A stretch of 64,000 bases of DNA from Alkanindiges hydrocarboniclasticus (lineage in GTDB: Bacteria > Pseudomonadota > Gammaproteobacteria > Pseudomonadales > Moraxellaceae). Below the pieces are notes generated by a model, which saw only the letters and a program-made list of their open reading frames with translations, ran no database searches and was not told the origin of the DNA. Shown here one piece after another: positions 21,455 to 30,927 of the stretch; the first letter of the stretch is position 1, and every line of letters starts with the position of its first letter. The position numbers and the translations under genes are program-made. Location: assembly GCF_001982605.1 (NCBI RefSeq), contig NZ_MLCN01000023.1, positions 1 through 64,000 on the forward strand, given 5' to 3'.

Positions 21455-21886
21455 ATGAACCCAAAAGAAATGACCGGCCTGCAAATTATGCAGGCATTTG
21501 CCAAGGGGCTGTTTCCAACCCCGGGAATTGCCAAAACCATGCCGATGGAGCCTGTAGAAGTAGAGCAGGGTCGTGTGGTATTTACGGCCACGGCCAATGA
21601 AAGCCATACCAATCCCTTGGGCGGGGTGCATGGTGGTTTTGCAGCAACAGTGCTGGACTCGGTAACCGGCTGTGCCACGCATACCGTATTGGCAGCTGGT
21701 GAGGGCTATGGCACCATTGACCTGAATATCAAGATGTGTCGTCCCATTCCGTTTAACAAGACTTTGCGTGCTGAAGGCAAAGTCATTAATGTGAGTAAAA
21801 GTCTGGTGATTTCCGAAGGCTATATTCGTGATGAAAACGATAAAATCTATGCGTTTGCCACTGCAACCAACATGATTATTCGTTAG
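21455..21886 (+). CDS. PaaI-family hotdog thioesterase
   Basis: This 143-residue single hotdog-fold protein carries the PaaI-type active site segment NPLGGVHGGFAATVLDSVTG, in which the HGG and Asp position the thioester. The second half (GTIDLNIKMCRPIP, then ISEGYIRDENDKIYAFATAT) completes the fold. Such enzymes hydrolyse aromatic or acyl-CoA thioesters; the substrate is not predictable here. It stands alone, with a bidirectional terminator between it and the convergent pilU. Confidence 0.88.
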   Translation: MNPKEMTGLQIMQAFAKGLFPTPGIAKTMPMEPVEVEQGRVVFTATANESHTNPLGGVHGGFAATVLDSVTGCATHTVLAAGEGYGTIDLNIKMCRPIPFNKTLRAEGKVINVSKSLVISEGYIRDENDKIYAFATATNMIIR

Positions 21887-21910
21887 AAAAGCACTAAAAA
21901 TCAGGCATGA

Positions 21911-21944
21911 AAAAAGGCGATAGCCCATGGTATCGCCTTTTTTT
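21911..21944. terminator. Bidirectional terminator between thioesterase gene and pilU
   Basis: The stem AAAAGGCGATA / TATCGCCTTTT has an eight-base loop, flanked by A-runs on one side and T-runs on the other. It suits both converging transcripts. Confidence 0.85.
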
Positions 21945-21967
21945 GTTTAATATGAATCGCTAAAAAA

Positions 21968-23092
21968 CTATTCGCTATCCTCAATAGCCAGACCTTTGGT
22001 GGCCTGATCCAGAAAGCGGGTATCGGCGTTTTTACCGAGCTTAATCATCAGGCGCAAATCGTTGGGCGCATCCGCATGCTTAATGGCATCGTCATAAGTG
22101 ATTTCACCGCCCAGATACAGGTCATACAAGGCCTGGTCAAAGGTTTGCATGCCCAGTTCGCGTGAGCGTTTCATCACGTTCTTGATTTCATGGATTTCAC
22201 CCTTGCGGATGTAATCAGATACCAGTGGGGTATTGATCAGCACTTCAATACAGGCGCGTCGTGCCTTGCCATCCGGAGTAGGAATCAACTGCTGGGCGAC
22301 GAGTGCTTTTAAGTTAAGCGACAAATCCATATAAAGCTGGCCATGACGGTCCGCTTCAAAGAAGTGAACAATGCGATCCAGCGCCTGGTTAGCATTGTTG
22401 GCGTGCAGGGTCGCCAGTACCAAGTGGCCGGTTTCGGCAAAGGCAATGGCATAGTCCATGACTTCGCGGGTACGGATTTCCCCAATCAGGATCACATCAG
22501 GGGCCTGACGCAAGGTATTTTTTAGCGCCACTTCAAAAGAATCGGTATCAATCCCCACTTCACGCTGGGTAATAATACAGCCCGAATGCTGGTGTACAAA
22601 CTCAATCGGGTCTTCAATGGTAATGATATGACCGCGTGAATTCTTGTTGCGATGGCCAATCATGGACGCCAGTGAGGTGGATTTACCCGTACCTGTTGCG
22701 CCCACAAAAATGATAATGCCACGCTTGGTCATGGCAAGGTCTTTGATAACCGTGGGCAGCTTGAGGTCTTCCACCGAGGGAATATGAGTTTCGATCCGGC
22801 GCAAAATCATGCCCGGAAAATCGCGCTGTACAAAGGCACTCACCCGAAAACGAGCGGTTTCATCCTTGTCGACAATCGCGAAGTTGCATTCCCGCGTTGT
22901 ACGAAATTCTTCGCGTTGCTTGTCAGTCATGACACTGTGAATCAGCTGACCCACCACTTCCGGGGTTAAGGCCGTTTTGGTCACTGGAATAATCTTGCCA
23001 TTGATTTTCATGGATGGCGCAACACCCGCAGTGATAAACAGGTCTGAACCGTTTTTTTCGACCATTAGTCGCAATAAATCATTAAATTCCAT
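21968..23092 (-). CDS. pilU: Type IV pilus retraction ATPase PilU
   Basis: PilU is the PilT paralogue that assists pilus retraction under load in twitching motility. The 374-residue protein has the PilT-type N-domain (GSDLFITAGVAPSMKING), Walker A GATGTGKST, the Asp box ITIEDPIEFVH and Walker B ILIGEIRTREV with the His box GHLVLATLHANN. The C-terminus (after FDQALYDLY) is longer than in PilT, ending in an acidic tail. It follows pilT on the same strand with a 37-bp gap, as in Pseudomonas and Acinetobacter. AGGGAT precedes the start. Confidence 0.95.
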   Translation of the reverse strand: MEFNDLLRLMVEKNGSDLFITAGVAPSMKINGKIIPVTKTALTPEVVGQLIHSVMTDKQREEFRTTRECNFAIVDKDETARFRVSAFVQRDFPGMILRRIETHIPSVEDLKLPTVIKDLAMTKRGIIIFVGATGTGKSTSLASMIGHRNKNSRGHIITIEDPIEFVHQHSGCIITQREVGIDTDSFEVALKNTLRQAPDVILIGEIRTREVMDYAIAFAETGHLVLATLHANNANQALDRIVHFFEADRHGQLYMDLSLNLKALVAQQLIPTPDGKARRACIEVLINTPLVSDYIRKGEIHEIKNVMKRSRELGMQTFDQALYDLYLGGEITYDDAIKHADAPNDLRLMIKLGKNADTRFLDQATKGLAIEDSE

Positions 23093-23129
23093 GATACATC
23101 CCTGTGATGCTTACGAATAATGTGAAAAA

Positions 23130-24167
23130 TCAGGTAAAGCTTTCAGGAACCTTGGCCGCACTGCGCGCAGCAGCCGGGCTAATTGTGCCTTTAGCCACCA
23201 GCGTTTTTAAGCTTTGGTCCAGTGTGGTCATGCCATAGCCTGCACCGGTTTGAATGGCGGAATACATTTGCGCCACCTTGTTTTCACGAATCAGGTTACG
23301 GATCGCTGGAATACCAATCATGATTTCATGCGCAGCCACACGGCCACCGCCATTTTTCTTGAGCAGGGTTTGCGAAATCACCGCCTGCAATGATTCAGAC
23401 AGCATGGAGCGAACCATGTCTTTTTCTTCAGCCGGGAATACGTCTACCACACGGTCAATGGTTTTGGCCGCTGAGGTGGTATGCAGGGTTCCAAATACCA
23501 AGTGGCCGGTTTCTGCGGCAGTGAGCGCCAAACGAATGGTTTCCAGATCGCGCATTTCACCTACTAGAATAATATCCGGGTCTTCACGCAGGGCAGAGCG
23601 CAATGCCTCGTTAAAACCATGCGTATCGCGATGGACTTCACGCTGGTTAATCAGGCATTTTTTGGGGGTATGCACAAATTCAATCGGGTCTTCAACGGTT
23701 AGAATATGGTCAAAGCGGGTATTGTTAATATAGTCCAGCATGGCCGCCAGCGTGGTGGATTTGCCAGAACCCGTTGGCCCGGTCACCAGCACAATGCCAC
23801 GTGGATATTCACTAATATCCTTAAAAATCTGGCCTAGCCCTAAGTCATCCATTGTTAATACTTTGGAGGGAATCGTCCGGAATACGGCACCGGCGCCACG
23901 GTTCTGGTTAAAGGCGTTAACACGGAAGCGGGCAATGCCGGGTACTTCAAAGGAAAAGTCAGTTTCTAAAAATTCTTCGTAGTCACGGCGCTGCTTGTCA
24001 TTCATGATGTCATAAATCAGGCGGTGGACTTCTTTGTGTTCCATAGCGGGCAGGTTGATGCGGCGTACTTCGCCATCCACCCGGATCATGGGGGGCAGGC
24101 CTGCTGACAAGTGTAAGTCTGATGCACCATTTTTGGCAGAAAACGCAAGTAATTCGGTAATATCCAT
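23130..24167 (-). CDS. pilT: Type IV pilus retraction ATPase PilT
   Basis: PilT is the hexameric motor that depolymerises type IV pili, powering twitching and DNA uptake. The 345-residue protein shows GASDLHLSAGLPPMIRVDG, Walker A GPTGSGKST (about residues 131-139), the Asp box LTVEDPIEFVH, the Walker B region IILVGEMRDLET, the His box GHLVFGTLHT and the C-terminal AIRNLIRE motif needed for retraction. GAGG lies six bases before the ATG. It is divergent from yggS across about 125 bp. pilU downstream and fimL at 56.7 kb complete the pilus-related genes in the window. Confidence 0.97.
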   Translation of the reverse strand: MDITELLAFSAKNGASDLHLSAGLPPMIRVDGEVRRINLPAMEHKEVHRLIYDIMNDKQRRDYEEFLETDFSFEVPGIARFRVNAFNQNRGAGAVFRTIPSKVLTMDDLGLGQIFKDISEYPRGIVLVTGPTGSGKSTTLAAMLDYINNTRFDHILTVEDPIEFVHTPKKCLINQREVHRDTHGFNEALRSALREDPDIILVGEMRDLETIRLALTAAETGHLVFGTLHTTSAAKTIDRVVDVFPAEEKDMVRSMLSESLQAVISQTLLKKNGGGRVAAHEIMIGIPAIRNLIRENKVAQMYSAIQTGAGYGMTTLDQSLKTLVAKGTISPAAARSAAKVPESFT

Positions 24168-24292
24168 GTAAACCTCGTAATGCTTGAAGCAAATCGATGG
24201 TTAAAATGACTGATGAGGTGGCAGCGCAAAAATAATGCGTTATGCTAGGTCACCGGGCACATTCCATCGCGTCTTTTATCTATAGGCAGATC

Positions 24293-24970
24293 ATGACTGA
24301 TTTTGCGCTAAAACGGCAACAAATACTGAGTAAAATTGAAGCGGCTTGCAAAAAAAATGCAAGAAAATTTGAAGATGTTCAACTTTTGGCCGTCTCCAAA
24401 ACCCATCCGGCAGAAGTGCTGCGTGAAATGCATGCGGCAGGCCAGCACAGCTTTGGCGAAAACTACTTGCAGGAAGCCTTGGCCAAGCAGGAACAGTTGC
24501 AGGATTTAAACCTTGAATGGCACTTTATCGGTCATGTACAGCGTAACAAAACTAAGCCGCTGGCCACACATTTTGACTGGGTGCATGGCGTGGATCGACT
24601 GATTATTGCCGAGCGATTATCGGCGCAGCGTCCTGAAAACCTTAAGCCACTCAATATTTGCATTCAGGTGAATATTGACGCGCAGGATAGCAAGGATGGT
24701 TGTACGCCTGAGCAAGTACCAGAACTGGTGCAGCAAATAAGCCAGCTTGCCAATATTCGTTTGCGTGGCCTGATGGTGATTCCAAAACCGGATAATACAG
24801 CAGCATTTAGGGATGCCGGAAATTTGTTTGATCAGGTAAAGGCCCAGCATGCCAATCTAAAGGATTGGGATACCTTAAGCATGGGCATGTCAGGTGACTT
24901 AGAGGAAGCCATTGCTGCGGGTTCGACGATGCTGCGGGTAGGGACGGCGTTGTTTGGGGCGAGGGATTAA
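24293..24970 (+). CDS. yggS: YggS-family pyridoxal phosphate homeostasis protein
   Basis: This is the 225-residue PLP-binding protein of the YggS/PROSC family, a single-domain fold-type III barrel that buffers PLP and influences amino-acid pools. The PLP lysine is Lys36 in LLAVSKTHP. Other conserved segments are FGENYLQEAL, WHFIGHVQRNK, LRGLMVIP and SMGMSGDLEEAI, with the phosphate-binding RVGTALFG at the end. The ATG at 24293 follows an AGG site. yggS beside pilT is a widespread order, but proC and yggT, which usually follow, are absent here and an AT-rich gene begins five bases after the stop. Confidence 0.95.
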   Translation: MTDFALKRQQILSKIEAACKKNARKFEDVQLLAVSKTHPAEVLREMHAAGQHSFGENYLQEALAKQEQLQDLNLEWHFIGHVQRNKTKPLATHFDWVHGVDRLIIAERLSAQRPENLKPLNICIQVNIDAQDSKDGCTPEQVPELVQQISQLANIRLRGLMVIPKPDNTAAFRDAGNLFDQVKAQHANLKDWDTLSMGMSGDLEEAIAAGSTMLRVGTALFGARD

Positions 24971-24975
24971 AATAA

Positions 24976-25749
24976 ATGGAAAATAATCTATGGGATCCAA
25001 GGTTACTAGCAGCATTCCTAGGAGCTGTAGTAACTATAATAATAGCGTTTATAGGATGGTTAATTGCAGCTAAGCAAAGGAAAACAGATAGATTATTAGA
25101 GATTAGAAGAAAAACTTACCTTGATGCGGTATCAAGTTTTACAGAAGCTATATCTTATCTTACTTCAATACCTGGCCATTTAAATAGTGCCGGAGTAAAT
25201 TTCGCTGAAGGTATAGCTAATTTTCAAAAGGCAATTAATCAAGTTAATCTAATTTGTGAGGTTAAAAATTCATATCTCATAAATGAGTTAAATAATAAAG
25301 TAATTGAATCATTTTTTAAAATTCTAAAGTTAGCAGCACCAGTTCATGATTTGCAATTTGATATAAATGCTAAAACTCAAGTACAGAGTAACTTGAATAA
25401 TAGGCTAGATAGCTTATTGGAAAGATGGGGACTTACATTAGAGGCAGAAATATTAAATCAAGAAATATTTGAAAATCAAAGCAAAGCTTTTGAAAGGTTG
25501 TCAGAGCAAATACAAGAGATTAATGCAGAAATTAATCAACTATGGGAGAACAAGTTAAATATTCAAAAAGAAGTTTCAAAGCAGAGTATTTTAATTGTTG
25601 CAAATGTTTCTCCAGTCGCTACTCAAGTGGAAATAGTCTTAAGAAAAGAGCTAGGGTTACCTTATGACAAAAATATTGCTAAACAAAGAGAGGATATGCT
25701 TGAACAACAGATTTATGCTTCATTAAAGCTTTTTGAAGATTTAGTTTGA
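24976..25749 (+). CDS. Orphan membrane/coiled-coil protein, AT-rich (unknown function)
   Basis: I do not recognise this 257-residue protein. One transmembrane helix lies near the N-terminus (about 10-31, AAFLGAVVTIIIAFIGWLIA), followed by a basic stretch (KQRKTDRLLEIRRK) and a mostly helical, coiled-coil-prone cytoplasmic region (for example LSEQIQEINAEINQLWENK). Base composition is strikingly AT-rich (one 60-base line has only nine G or C), unlike both neighbours, which points to recent acquisition. It starts five bases after yggS, borrowing a GAGGG site inside the yggS end, and stops one base before the converging sbcC stop. It could be an accessory or defence gene, but nothing in the sequence proves that. 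Confidence 0.75.
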   Translation: MENNLWDPRLLAAFLGAVVTIIIAFIGWLIAAKQRKTDRLLEIRRKTYLDAVSSFTEAISYLTSIPGHLNSAGVNFAEGIANFQKAINQVNLICEVKNSYLINELNNKVIESFFKILKLAAPVHDLQFDINAKTQVQSNLNNRLDSLLERWGLTLEAEILNQEIFENQSKAFERLSEQIQEINAEINQLWENKLNIQKEVSKQSILIVANVSPVATQVEIVLRKELGLPYDKNIAKQREDMLEQQIYASLKLFEDLV

Positions 25750-25750
25750 A

Positions 25751-28700
25751 TTATCCCACCACTTCAATCCGGCTGGCCCCAGACCCTTGCGGAATCACCT
25801 GAATCTTGACCGGAATGCGCTCATGCATGTCTTGAATATGTGAAATCAGCACCACTTTACGGCCTTGGCTTTGCAGGCGGTCCAGCGCGTCCATCACCAC
25901 ATGCAGTGAACTTTGATCCAGCGTACCAAAGCCTTCATCAATAAACAGCGATTCCAGTTTGGTATTGCCGGATGCCATATTGGCAATGCCCAAAGCCAGC
26001 GCCAGTGATACCAGAAAACTTTCGCCACCGGACAGCGACAGCACAGGGCGCACTTCATCATTCATATAATGATCAACAATGGTCAGGCCCAGTGAGTCTT
26101 CAATACAGCGCAACGAATAACGCGGTGTGAGCGCGGCAAGCTGCTGGTTGGCCAGCTCCACAAGCATTTGCAGGTGAAACTGCTGCGCCAGTTTTTTAAA
26201 GGTTGCCCCTTTGGCGTCACCAATTAAACTTGAAATTTTATCCCAGCGATGGTGCTCGGCTTTGGCCTTGTTGAGTTCAGCCTGATACTGCACCGCTTGT
26301 CGCTGCTGTTGCTCATCCTGCATTTTTTGAAGCTTCAACGCAGTACATTGTTCATCCAGTTGTTGCAGGGTCTGGATGATCTCCACCATATGACGTTGTA
26401 ATTCTGGGAGGCTAAGCATGGGCTGATTGCTCAGATGCTGTTGCCACTGTTGGTCATAAATGCTTAAAGTGTTTTCAGCCTGTTGGACTTGCTGTTGCAG
26501 GCGCTGGGATTGTTCCTGTAGCTGCTGCTTTTGCAGGTAATCGCATCGCAGCAATTTGTCGATGTCTGCGTCCTGTAAGTCAGTATGCTGCTGTTGCCAT
26601 TGTGCAATCTGCTGTTGGACGTGTTGTAAGGAAAGCTGGTTTTTATGCACATCCTGCTGTAAATGTTCCAGTTGTTGCTGCACTTTAATATGCTGTTTTT
26701 CAGTGTTTTGCTTGAGTTGGTCTGCCTGATTCAGGAGTTGTTGCTGATGTTGGTGCAGTTGTTGTAGCTGTTGTAGCCAGTCTTCGCTGGAGCGTACCGT
26801 AAACGGGGCAGCATACTGGCTAAATATGCTATCCAGTTGCTGCTGAATCTGTTGTTGCTGGGTTTGTTGCAACGCCAGTTGCTGCTGTAACTCGGTGTGC
26901 TGGGCCTGTTCATGCTGAATAGCCGACTGGAGTTGCAAGAGCTGTTGCTGTTGTTGCTGGGCCTGTTTTTCCAGTATCTTGAGTTGATTTTGGGCTTCGC
27001 AGCGCAAACGGATTTTTTGCACTATCTGAGCCTGTGTATCGTTACAGTCTTGCTGCCATGCCTGTACCAATTCAGGAGTGAGCAGTTCAATGGTTTGCTG
27101 TTCCAGTGCGGCCAGTTCCTGCCGTTTTTCTACTGATTTTTGACTGTTTTCCTGTTGCTTTTCCAGTTGCTGCCATGTTTTAAGCTGGGCTTGCTGTTGC
27201 CGGCATTGTTGTTCGAGCGCGGTTTTACTGCTGTCCAGTTTATCCTGAATGTCTTTAAGCAATTGCTGGGCAAAAGTCAGTTCCGGTTGCTGCTCCAGCC
27301 GCTGATAAAACTTGCTGCTGATCTTGCAGATTTCATCCAGAATACTTTGCCGATCATTAATCGCATGCTTTTGACGGCTGCTGAGCTGGTCGAGGCTGGT
27401 TTGCAGGCGGGTGAGTTGTTGCTGTAACGAAGCTTCTTGCTGGCGTGCTTGTTGTAATGCCAGTTCTGCCTGCTGCTGCTGGCTATCAAGTTGCTGGTTA
27501 AGTGCATTTAGCAGGTTTTGCGGATCATAAAATGGATGCTCGGTACTGCCGCAAACCATGCAGGGGTGTTCGGGTGTCAGTTGCTGGCGCAGTTCCTTAA
27601 CACTCTGGGTGGTAAACAGGCGCTGTTCATTCAACAGTTGCTGGGTGGTTTTAAGTTGTAGCTCGGCATGTTGCGTTTGTTGACTGGCGTGCTGTGCTTC
27701 GGCTTGCATTGTGCCAAGCTGCTGCTGTTCACTGGCTTGTTGCTGCTGCATGACCAGAATCTGCTGCTCTACCTTGAGCCAGGATTTAAGCTGGTCACTA
27801 ATGCGCTCGCAAGCTGCTTGATGCTTATGCTGTTTTTCCAGTTGCTGCTGGACCGTGTGCAATTGCTGTTCAAACTGCTCAAGGCTGCCATGCTGGGTAA
27901 TCAGGTTGGCTAATTGCTGATGGATTTCATGGAGCTGTTGCTGCTGGCTGGCAATGTCCTGCTTAAAAATATCTGCCTGCTGGCGCAATAGTTCTTCACG
28001 TAACCGCGCTGCCTTTTGAACGGCTGAAATGGCCGCTTGTGGTTCGGCATCAAAGCAGACAAATTCCCGGGTTTGTTCCAAAACTGTGTGTTGCTGGGTT
28101 TGCTGTGTCTGTATGCTGGCTTGCTGTTGCTCCAGCTGGGTTTGTTCAGCCAGTTGGGGTGACAGCCTTGATATTAACAATTCAAGTTTGTCCTGCTGCT
28201 GCCGGATGTGGTCATTCAGGCTGGCCAGCTGATGCTCGCAATGCTGGGCGGTTTGTAACTGGGGTTTGAGGCTCTGCTGCTGCTGTTGCAGACTATTCAG
28301 GGCATCCAGTTGCTGCTGGTAATGCTGCTGTTGCTGGGTAAACTGCTGTTCCAGTACCGCCGCTTGTTGCTCAGCCTGTTGCCGGGTTTTTATTAGTTCT
28401 GCGGCATTATGCTGGAGCTGTTGGGCTTGTAAAAAACTGGAACGTATCGGTTCAAACTGTTCCAACTGCTGTAAAAAAACAAACTGGGGCTGAAAGTGCT
28501 GCAACTGCTGCTGGGCAGTAGCGAGAACTGCTTCCTGCTGGGCAATCTGTTGTTGTAGTTGCTGCTGCTGGCTGTACCATTCCAGTTGTTTTTCAAATTG
28601 CTGCTTTTGATGCAGCTGTTCATTCAACTGCTGCTGGGCCACATGCAACTGTTGATGCAGGCTTTGTCGCTCGTCATCACTTAAGGGGAGCTGGTCACCT

Positions 28701-29362
28701 ATTTTCTTTTCAATGACTTCCACTTTTTCGCGGGCATGCTTGGTGGCAGCAAACGAGGCCATGCCAATGCGGGAATAAATATCCGAGTTAGTCAGATATT
28801 CCAGCAGATCGGCACGCTCGTTGTCCTTGGCCTTCAAGAAAGCGGTCACTTCCGACTGGGCCAGTAATACTGCACGGGTAAACTGGCTAAAGGTTAGACC
28901 CAGCAACTGGGTAATTTTTTCATTACACTCTTTAGTGCGCTCGGAAATTAACTGGTCATCTGTAATACAGCGCAAGGCCCGTTGTACCGGCTGAATCCGG
29001 CCATCGGCCTTAAGGCGAGCGCGTTTAACTTCCCAACGGGCCAGATAATACTTTTGGTCTTGTGCAATAAATTCCACTTCGGCAAAACCCTGCGCGCAAC
29101 CTCGACGCAGAATATTGACGGTAGAATTGACCTGAACGTCATCGCCGCTGCTGTCTGCCAGTTTACCTTCGGCTTTTTGCAGCCGTGGAATCTGGTCAAA
29201 CAGGGCCAGACAAATGGCATCCAGCAGGGTGGTTTTACCTGCCCCGGTAATACCCGTAATGGCAATCAATCCGGCATTTTTTAAGGGGGCCTGTTCAAAA
29301 TTAATCACATGGTCGCCAGCAATGGACGCCAGATTACCCAGCCGCAAACTTAAAATTTTCAT
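25751..29362 (-). CDS. sbcC: Exonuclease SbcC, SMC-like ATPase subunit
   Basis: SbcC is the Rad50-like ATPase of the SbcCD nuclease, which cleaves hairpins and protein-blocked DNA ends. The 1203-residue protein has Walker A GITGAGKT (37-44), the Q-loop VLLAQSEVTAFL, and a zinc hook CMVC (Cys601-Cys604) midway between two long coiled-coil arms. The C-terminal ABC signature LSGGESF and Walker B LFIDEGFGTLD complete the ATPase. The arms are extraordinarily rich in Gln (many QQQ and LQQQ runs), giving CTG/TTG-rich DNA. It follows sbcD by ten bases, forming an operon. Confidence 0.95.
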   Translation of the reverse strand: MKILSLRLGNLASIAGDHVINFEQAPLKNAGLIAITGITGAGKTTLLDAICLALFDQIPRLQKAEGKLADSSGDDVQVNSTVNILRRGCAQGFAEVEFIAQDQKYYLARWEVKRARLKADGRIQPVQRALRCITDDQLISERTKECNEKITQLLGLTFSQFTRAVLLAQSEVTAFLKAKDNERADLLEYLTNSDIYSRIGMASFAATKHAREKVEVIEKKIGDQLPLSDDERQSLHQQLHVAQQQLNEQLHQKQQFEKQLEWYSQQQQLQQQIAQQEAVLATAQQQLQHFQPQFVFLQQLEQFEPIRSSFLQAQQLQHNAAELIKTRQQAEQQAAVLEQQFTQQQQHYQQQLDALNSLQQQQQSLKPQLQTAQHCEHQLASLNDHIRQQQDKLELLISRLSPQLAEQTQLEQQQASIQTQQTQQHTVLEQTREFVCFDAEPQAAISAVQKAARLREELLRQQADIFKQDIASQQQQLHEIHQQLANLITQHGSLEQFEQQLHTVQQQLEKQHKHQAACERISDQLKSWLKVEQQILVMQQQQASEQQQLGTMQAEAQHASQQTQHAELQLKTTQQLLNEQRLFTTQSVKELRQQLTPEHPCMVCGSTEHPFYDPQNLLNALNQQLDSQQQQAELALQQARQQEASLQQQLTRLQTSLDQLSSRQKHAINDRQSILDEICKISSKFYQRLEQQPELTFAQQLLKDIQDKLDSSKTALEQQCRQQQAQLKTWQQLEKQQENSQKSVEKRQELAALEQQTIELLTPELVQAWQQDCNDTQAQIVQKIRLRCEAQNQLKILEKQAQQQQQQLLQLQSAIQHEQAQHTELQQQLALQQTQQQQIQQQLDSIFSQYAAPFTVRSSEDWLQQLQQLHQHQQQLLNQADQLKQNTEKQHIKVQQQLEHLQQDVHKNQLSLQHVQQQIAQWQQQHTDLQDADIDKLLRCDYLQKQQLQEQSQRLQQQVQQAENTLSIYDQQWQQHLSNQPMLSLPELQRHMVEIIQTLQQLDEQCTALKLQKMQDEQQQRQAVQYQAELNKAKAEHHRWDKISSLIGDAKGATFKKLAQQFHLQMLVELANQQLAALTPRYSLRCIEDSLGLTIVDHYMNDEVRPVLSLSGGESFLVSLALALGIANMASGNTKLESLFIDEGFGTLDQSSLHVVMDALDRLQSQGRKVVLISHIQDMHERIPVKIQVIPQGSGASRIEVVG

Positions 29363-29372
29363 AGGTATTGTG

Positions 29373-30665
29373 TCATACAGCGTCTGGTGGAGCAGGGATG
29401 ACAGGCTGACGTTTTACAGGCTGAGCCGTGTCCTGATCATCTGGATTTTCAGCTTGGGCAGAAAGTTGCTGAAAATCCTTAAGCACTTGTGGGTCTTCCA
29501 CAAAACCCAGCTTTTGCCACAGTTGCTGAAACAGTTCTGCCGGCGTAGGTGGCGCGATTGGTGTTGATACATCTTCGCTATCGGATACCGTTTGCCGGGC
29601 CAGTGGTTTGGCCATACGGCTTAAGCGCACCAGCCGGTAATTATCCTGGGGTAAGGCAGCTTCAACCTGCTGCCTGAAATCCGGTGGCGGCGGCATCTCA
29701 CTATAATATTCAATATCCACAAAAGCCTGTTGCGCCAGTGGCAAGGGATTACTGGCTTCCAGTGTTCTGGTTTTTTGCAGCACTTCATCCAGCGTGCCTT
29801 TAATTTTAAATAAGGGCACCCGGCGCGGCACATGCAGTGGTTGAATTACGGCTGGTGTATTTGGCTTTAGCTGGACTTTGACAATCTGGTGTTTGTAATT
29901 GACTTCACTAAACGACAGGGGAATGGGTGAGCCACTATAGCGAATATGCTCGTGTTCAATGCGTTGTGGCCGGTGCAAATGACCCAGCGCAACATATTGA
30001 ATATCGTCGTGGAACAGTTGGGTCGAGAGTGCTTCGGCATTACCCACCACAATCGGACGTTCGGAGTCCGAGCTGGTGCCACCTTGCATATGCGCATGGG
30101 TCATGAGTACCAGTGACTGATCCTTGGTCTTGCGGCGGCGTGCTTCATCAATTAATTGCTGGTATAGGGCTTCGGTGGCCTGTGCGGTTTGCTGGTAATC
30201 CTGTCCATTGCCGGTAATTTCAGCTGGTCGTAAATAGGGCAGGGCAATACACCAGGCACAAACTTCACCCTGTGCGTTATAGATAGGACGCAACAGCTTG
30301 TCAAAGTTGAGGGTGTTGTCGTCCAGCCATTCAATCAGGCCAACCACATGAGTGTTGTATTTGGTCAGCAGTGGCTCAACCTGTTCCAGCCGGTGGCCCG
30401 AATCATGGTTGCCTGCAATCATCAGGATTTGTAAATGGCTGACTTGCGCCTGTGCCTGTGCAATAAAGTGATTGAGTTGCTTTAGGGCAGCCGTGGAAGG
30501 ATTAACCACATCAAAAATATCGCCAGCAATCAGTAGTGCATCCGGCTGGTGCTCACGCAGTTGCTCGAGCAGCCAGCCTAAAAAACACTCGTGCTCATAA
30601 TGCCGGGAATGATTATAAAAAAACTGTCCCAGATGCCAGTCAGAGGTGTGAAAAAAATGCAGCAT
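29373..30665 (-). CDS. sbcD: Exonuclease SbcD, nuclease subunit
   Basis: SbcD is the Mre11-like metallophosphoesterase that provides the nuclease activity of SbcCD. All phosphodiesterase motifs are visible: SDWHLGQ, GDIFD, GNHDSGH, THAHMQG and GHLHRPQ, binding two Mn2+. I start at 30665 (MLHFFHTSDWHLG); the frame continues upstream to 30758 but those residues are not conserved. The spacing from AAGGG to the ATG is short. The product is 430 residues, with a Pro/Ala-rich C-terminal extension after the capping domain. The sbcC gene follows directly. Confidence 0.94.
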   Translation of the reverse strand: MLHFFHTSDWHLGQFFYNHSRHYEHECFLGWLLEQLREHQPDALLIAGDIFDVVNPSTAALKQLNHFIAQAQAQVSHLQILMIAGNHDSGHRLEQVEPLLTKYNTHVVGLIEWLDDNTLNFDKLLRPIYNAQGEVCAWCIALPYLRPAEITGNGQDYQQTAQATEALYQQLIDEARRRKTKDQSLVLMTHAHMQGGTSSDSERPIVVGNAEALSTQLFHDDIQYVALGHLHRPQRIEHEHIRYSGSPIPLSFSEVNYKHQIVKVQLKPNTPAVIQPLHVPRRVPLFKIKGTLDEVLQKTRTLEASNPLPLAQQAFVDIEYYSEMPPPPDFRQQVEAALPQDNYRLVRLSRMAKPLARQTVSDSEDVSTPIAPPTPAELFQQLWQKLGFVEDPQVLKDFQQLSAQAENPDDQDTAQPVKRQPVIPAPPDAV

Positions 30666-30812
30666 ATCCCTTGGTTCGCATTGTCCGGGTGATCTGGGTT
30701 TAAGGCTAACAGATTTTAGCAAAACTGGGCTATGGCAAAGCAGTAGAATTTTAAGCAACAGGGATTTTTATGGAATAAACCAATAAACTGGTTAGCACAA
30801 AAACTACAGATA

Positions 30813-30855
30813 AAATTCAGGCCATGCGCATCAACCTGCAGCATGGCCTGAATTT
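30813..30855 (-). terminator. Terminator downstream of the secreted Cys-protein gene
   Basis: A perfect 15-bp stem (AAATTCAGGCCATGC at 30813-30827 and its complement at 30841-30855) has a 13-base loop. On the minus strand it runs into a T-rich tail. It separates the gene at 30928 from sbcD. Confidence 0.75.
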
Positions 30856-30927
30856 ACCAAAAAGCTTTATTAACACGTTCTGGATTTAGATATTTAGGAT
30901 TTATACATTCTGGTAATTTAATTGGAA

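Noticed and set aside
26897-28269. Several long open frames on the plus strand inside sbcC, Leu/Gln/Ala-rich
   Set aside because: They are antisense images of the CAG/CAA-rich sbcC coding sequence (CTG/TTG read as Leu), without ribosome sites or family features.
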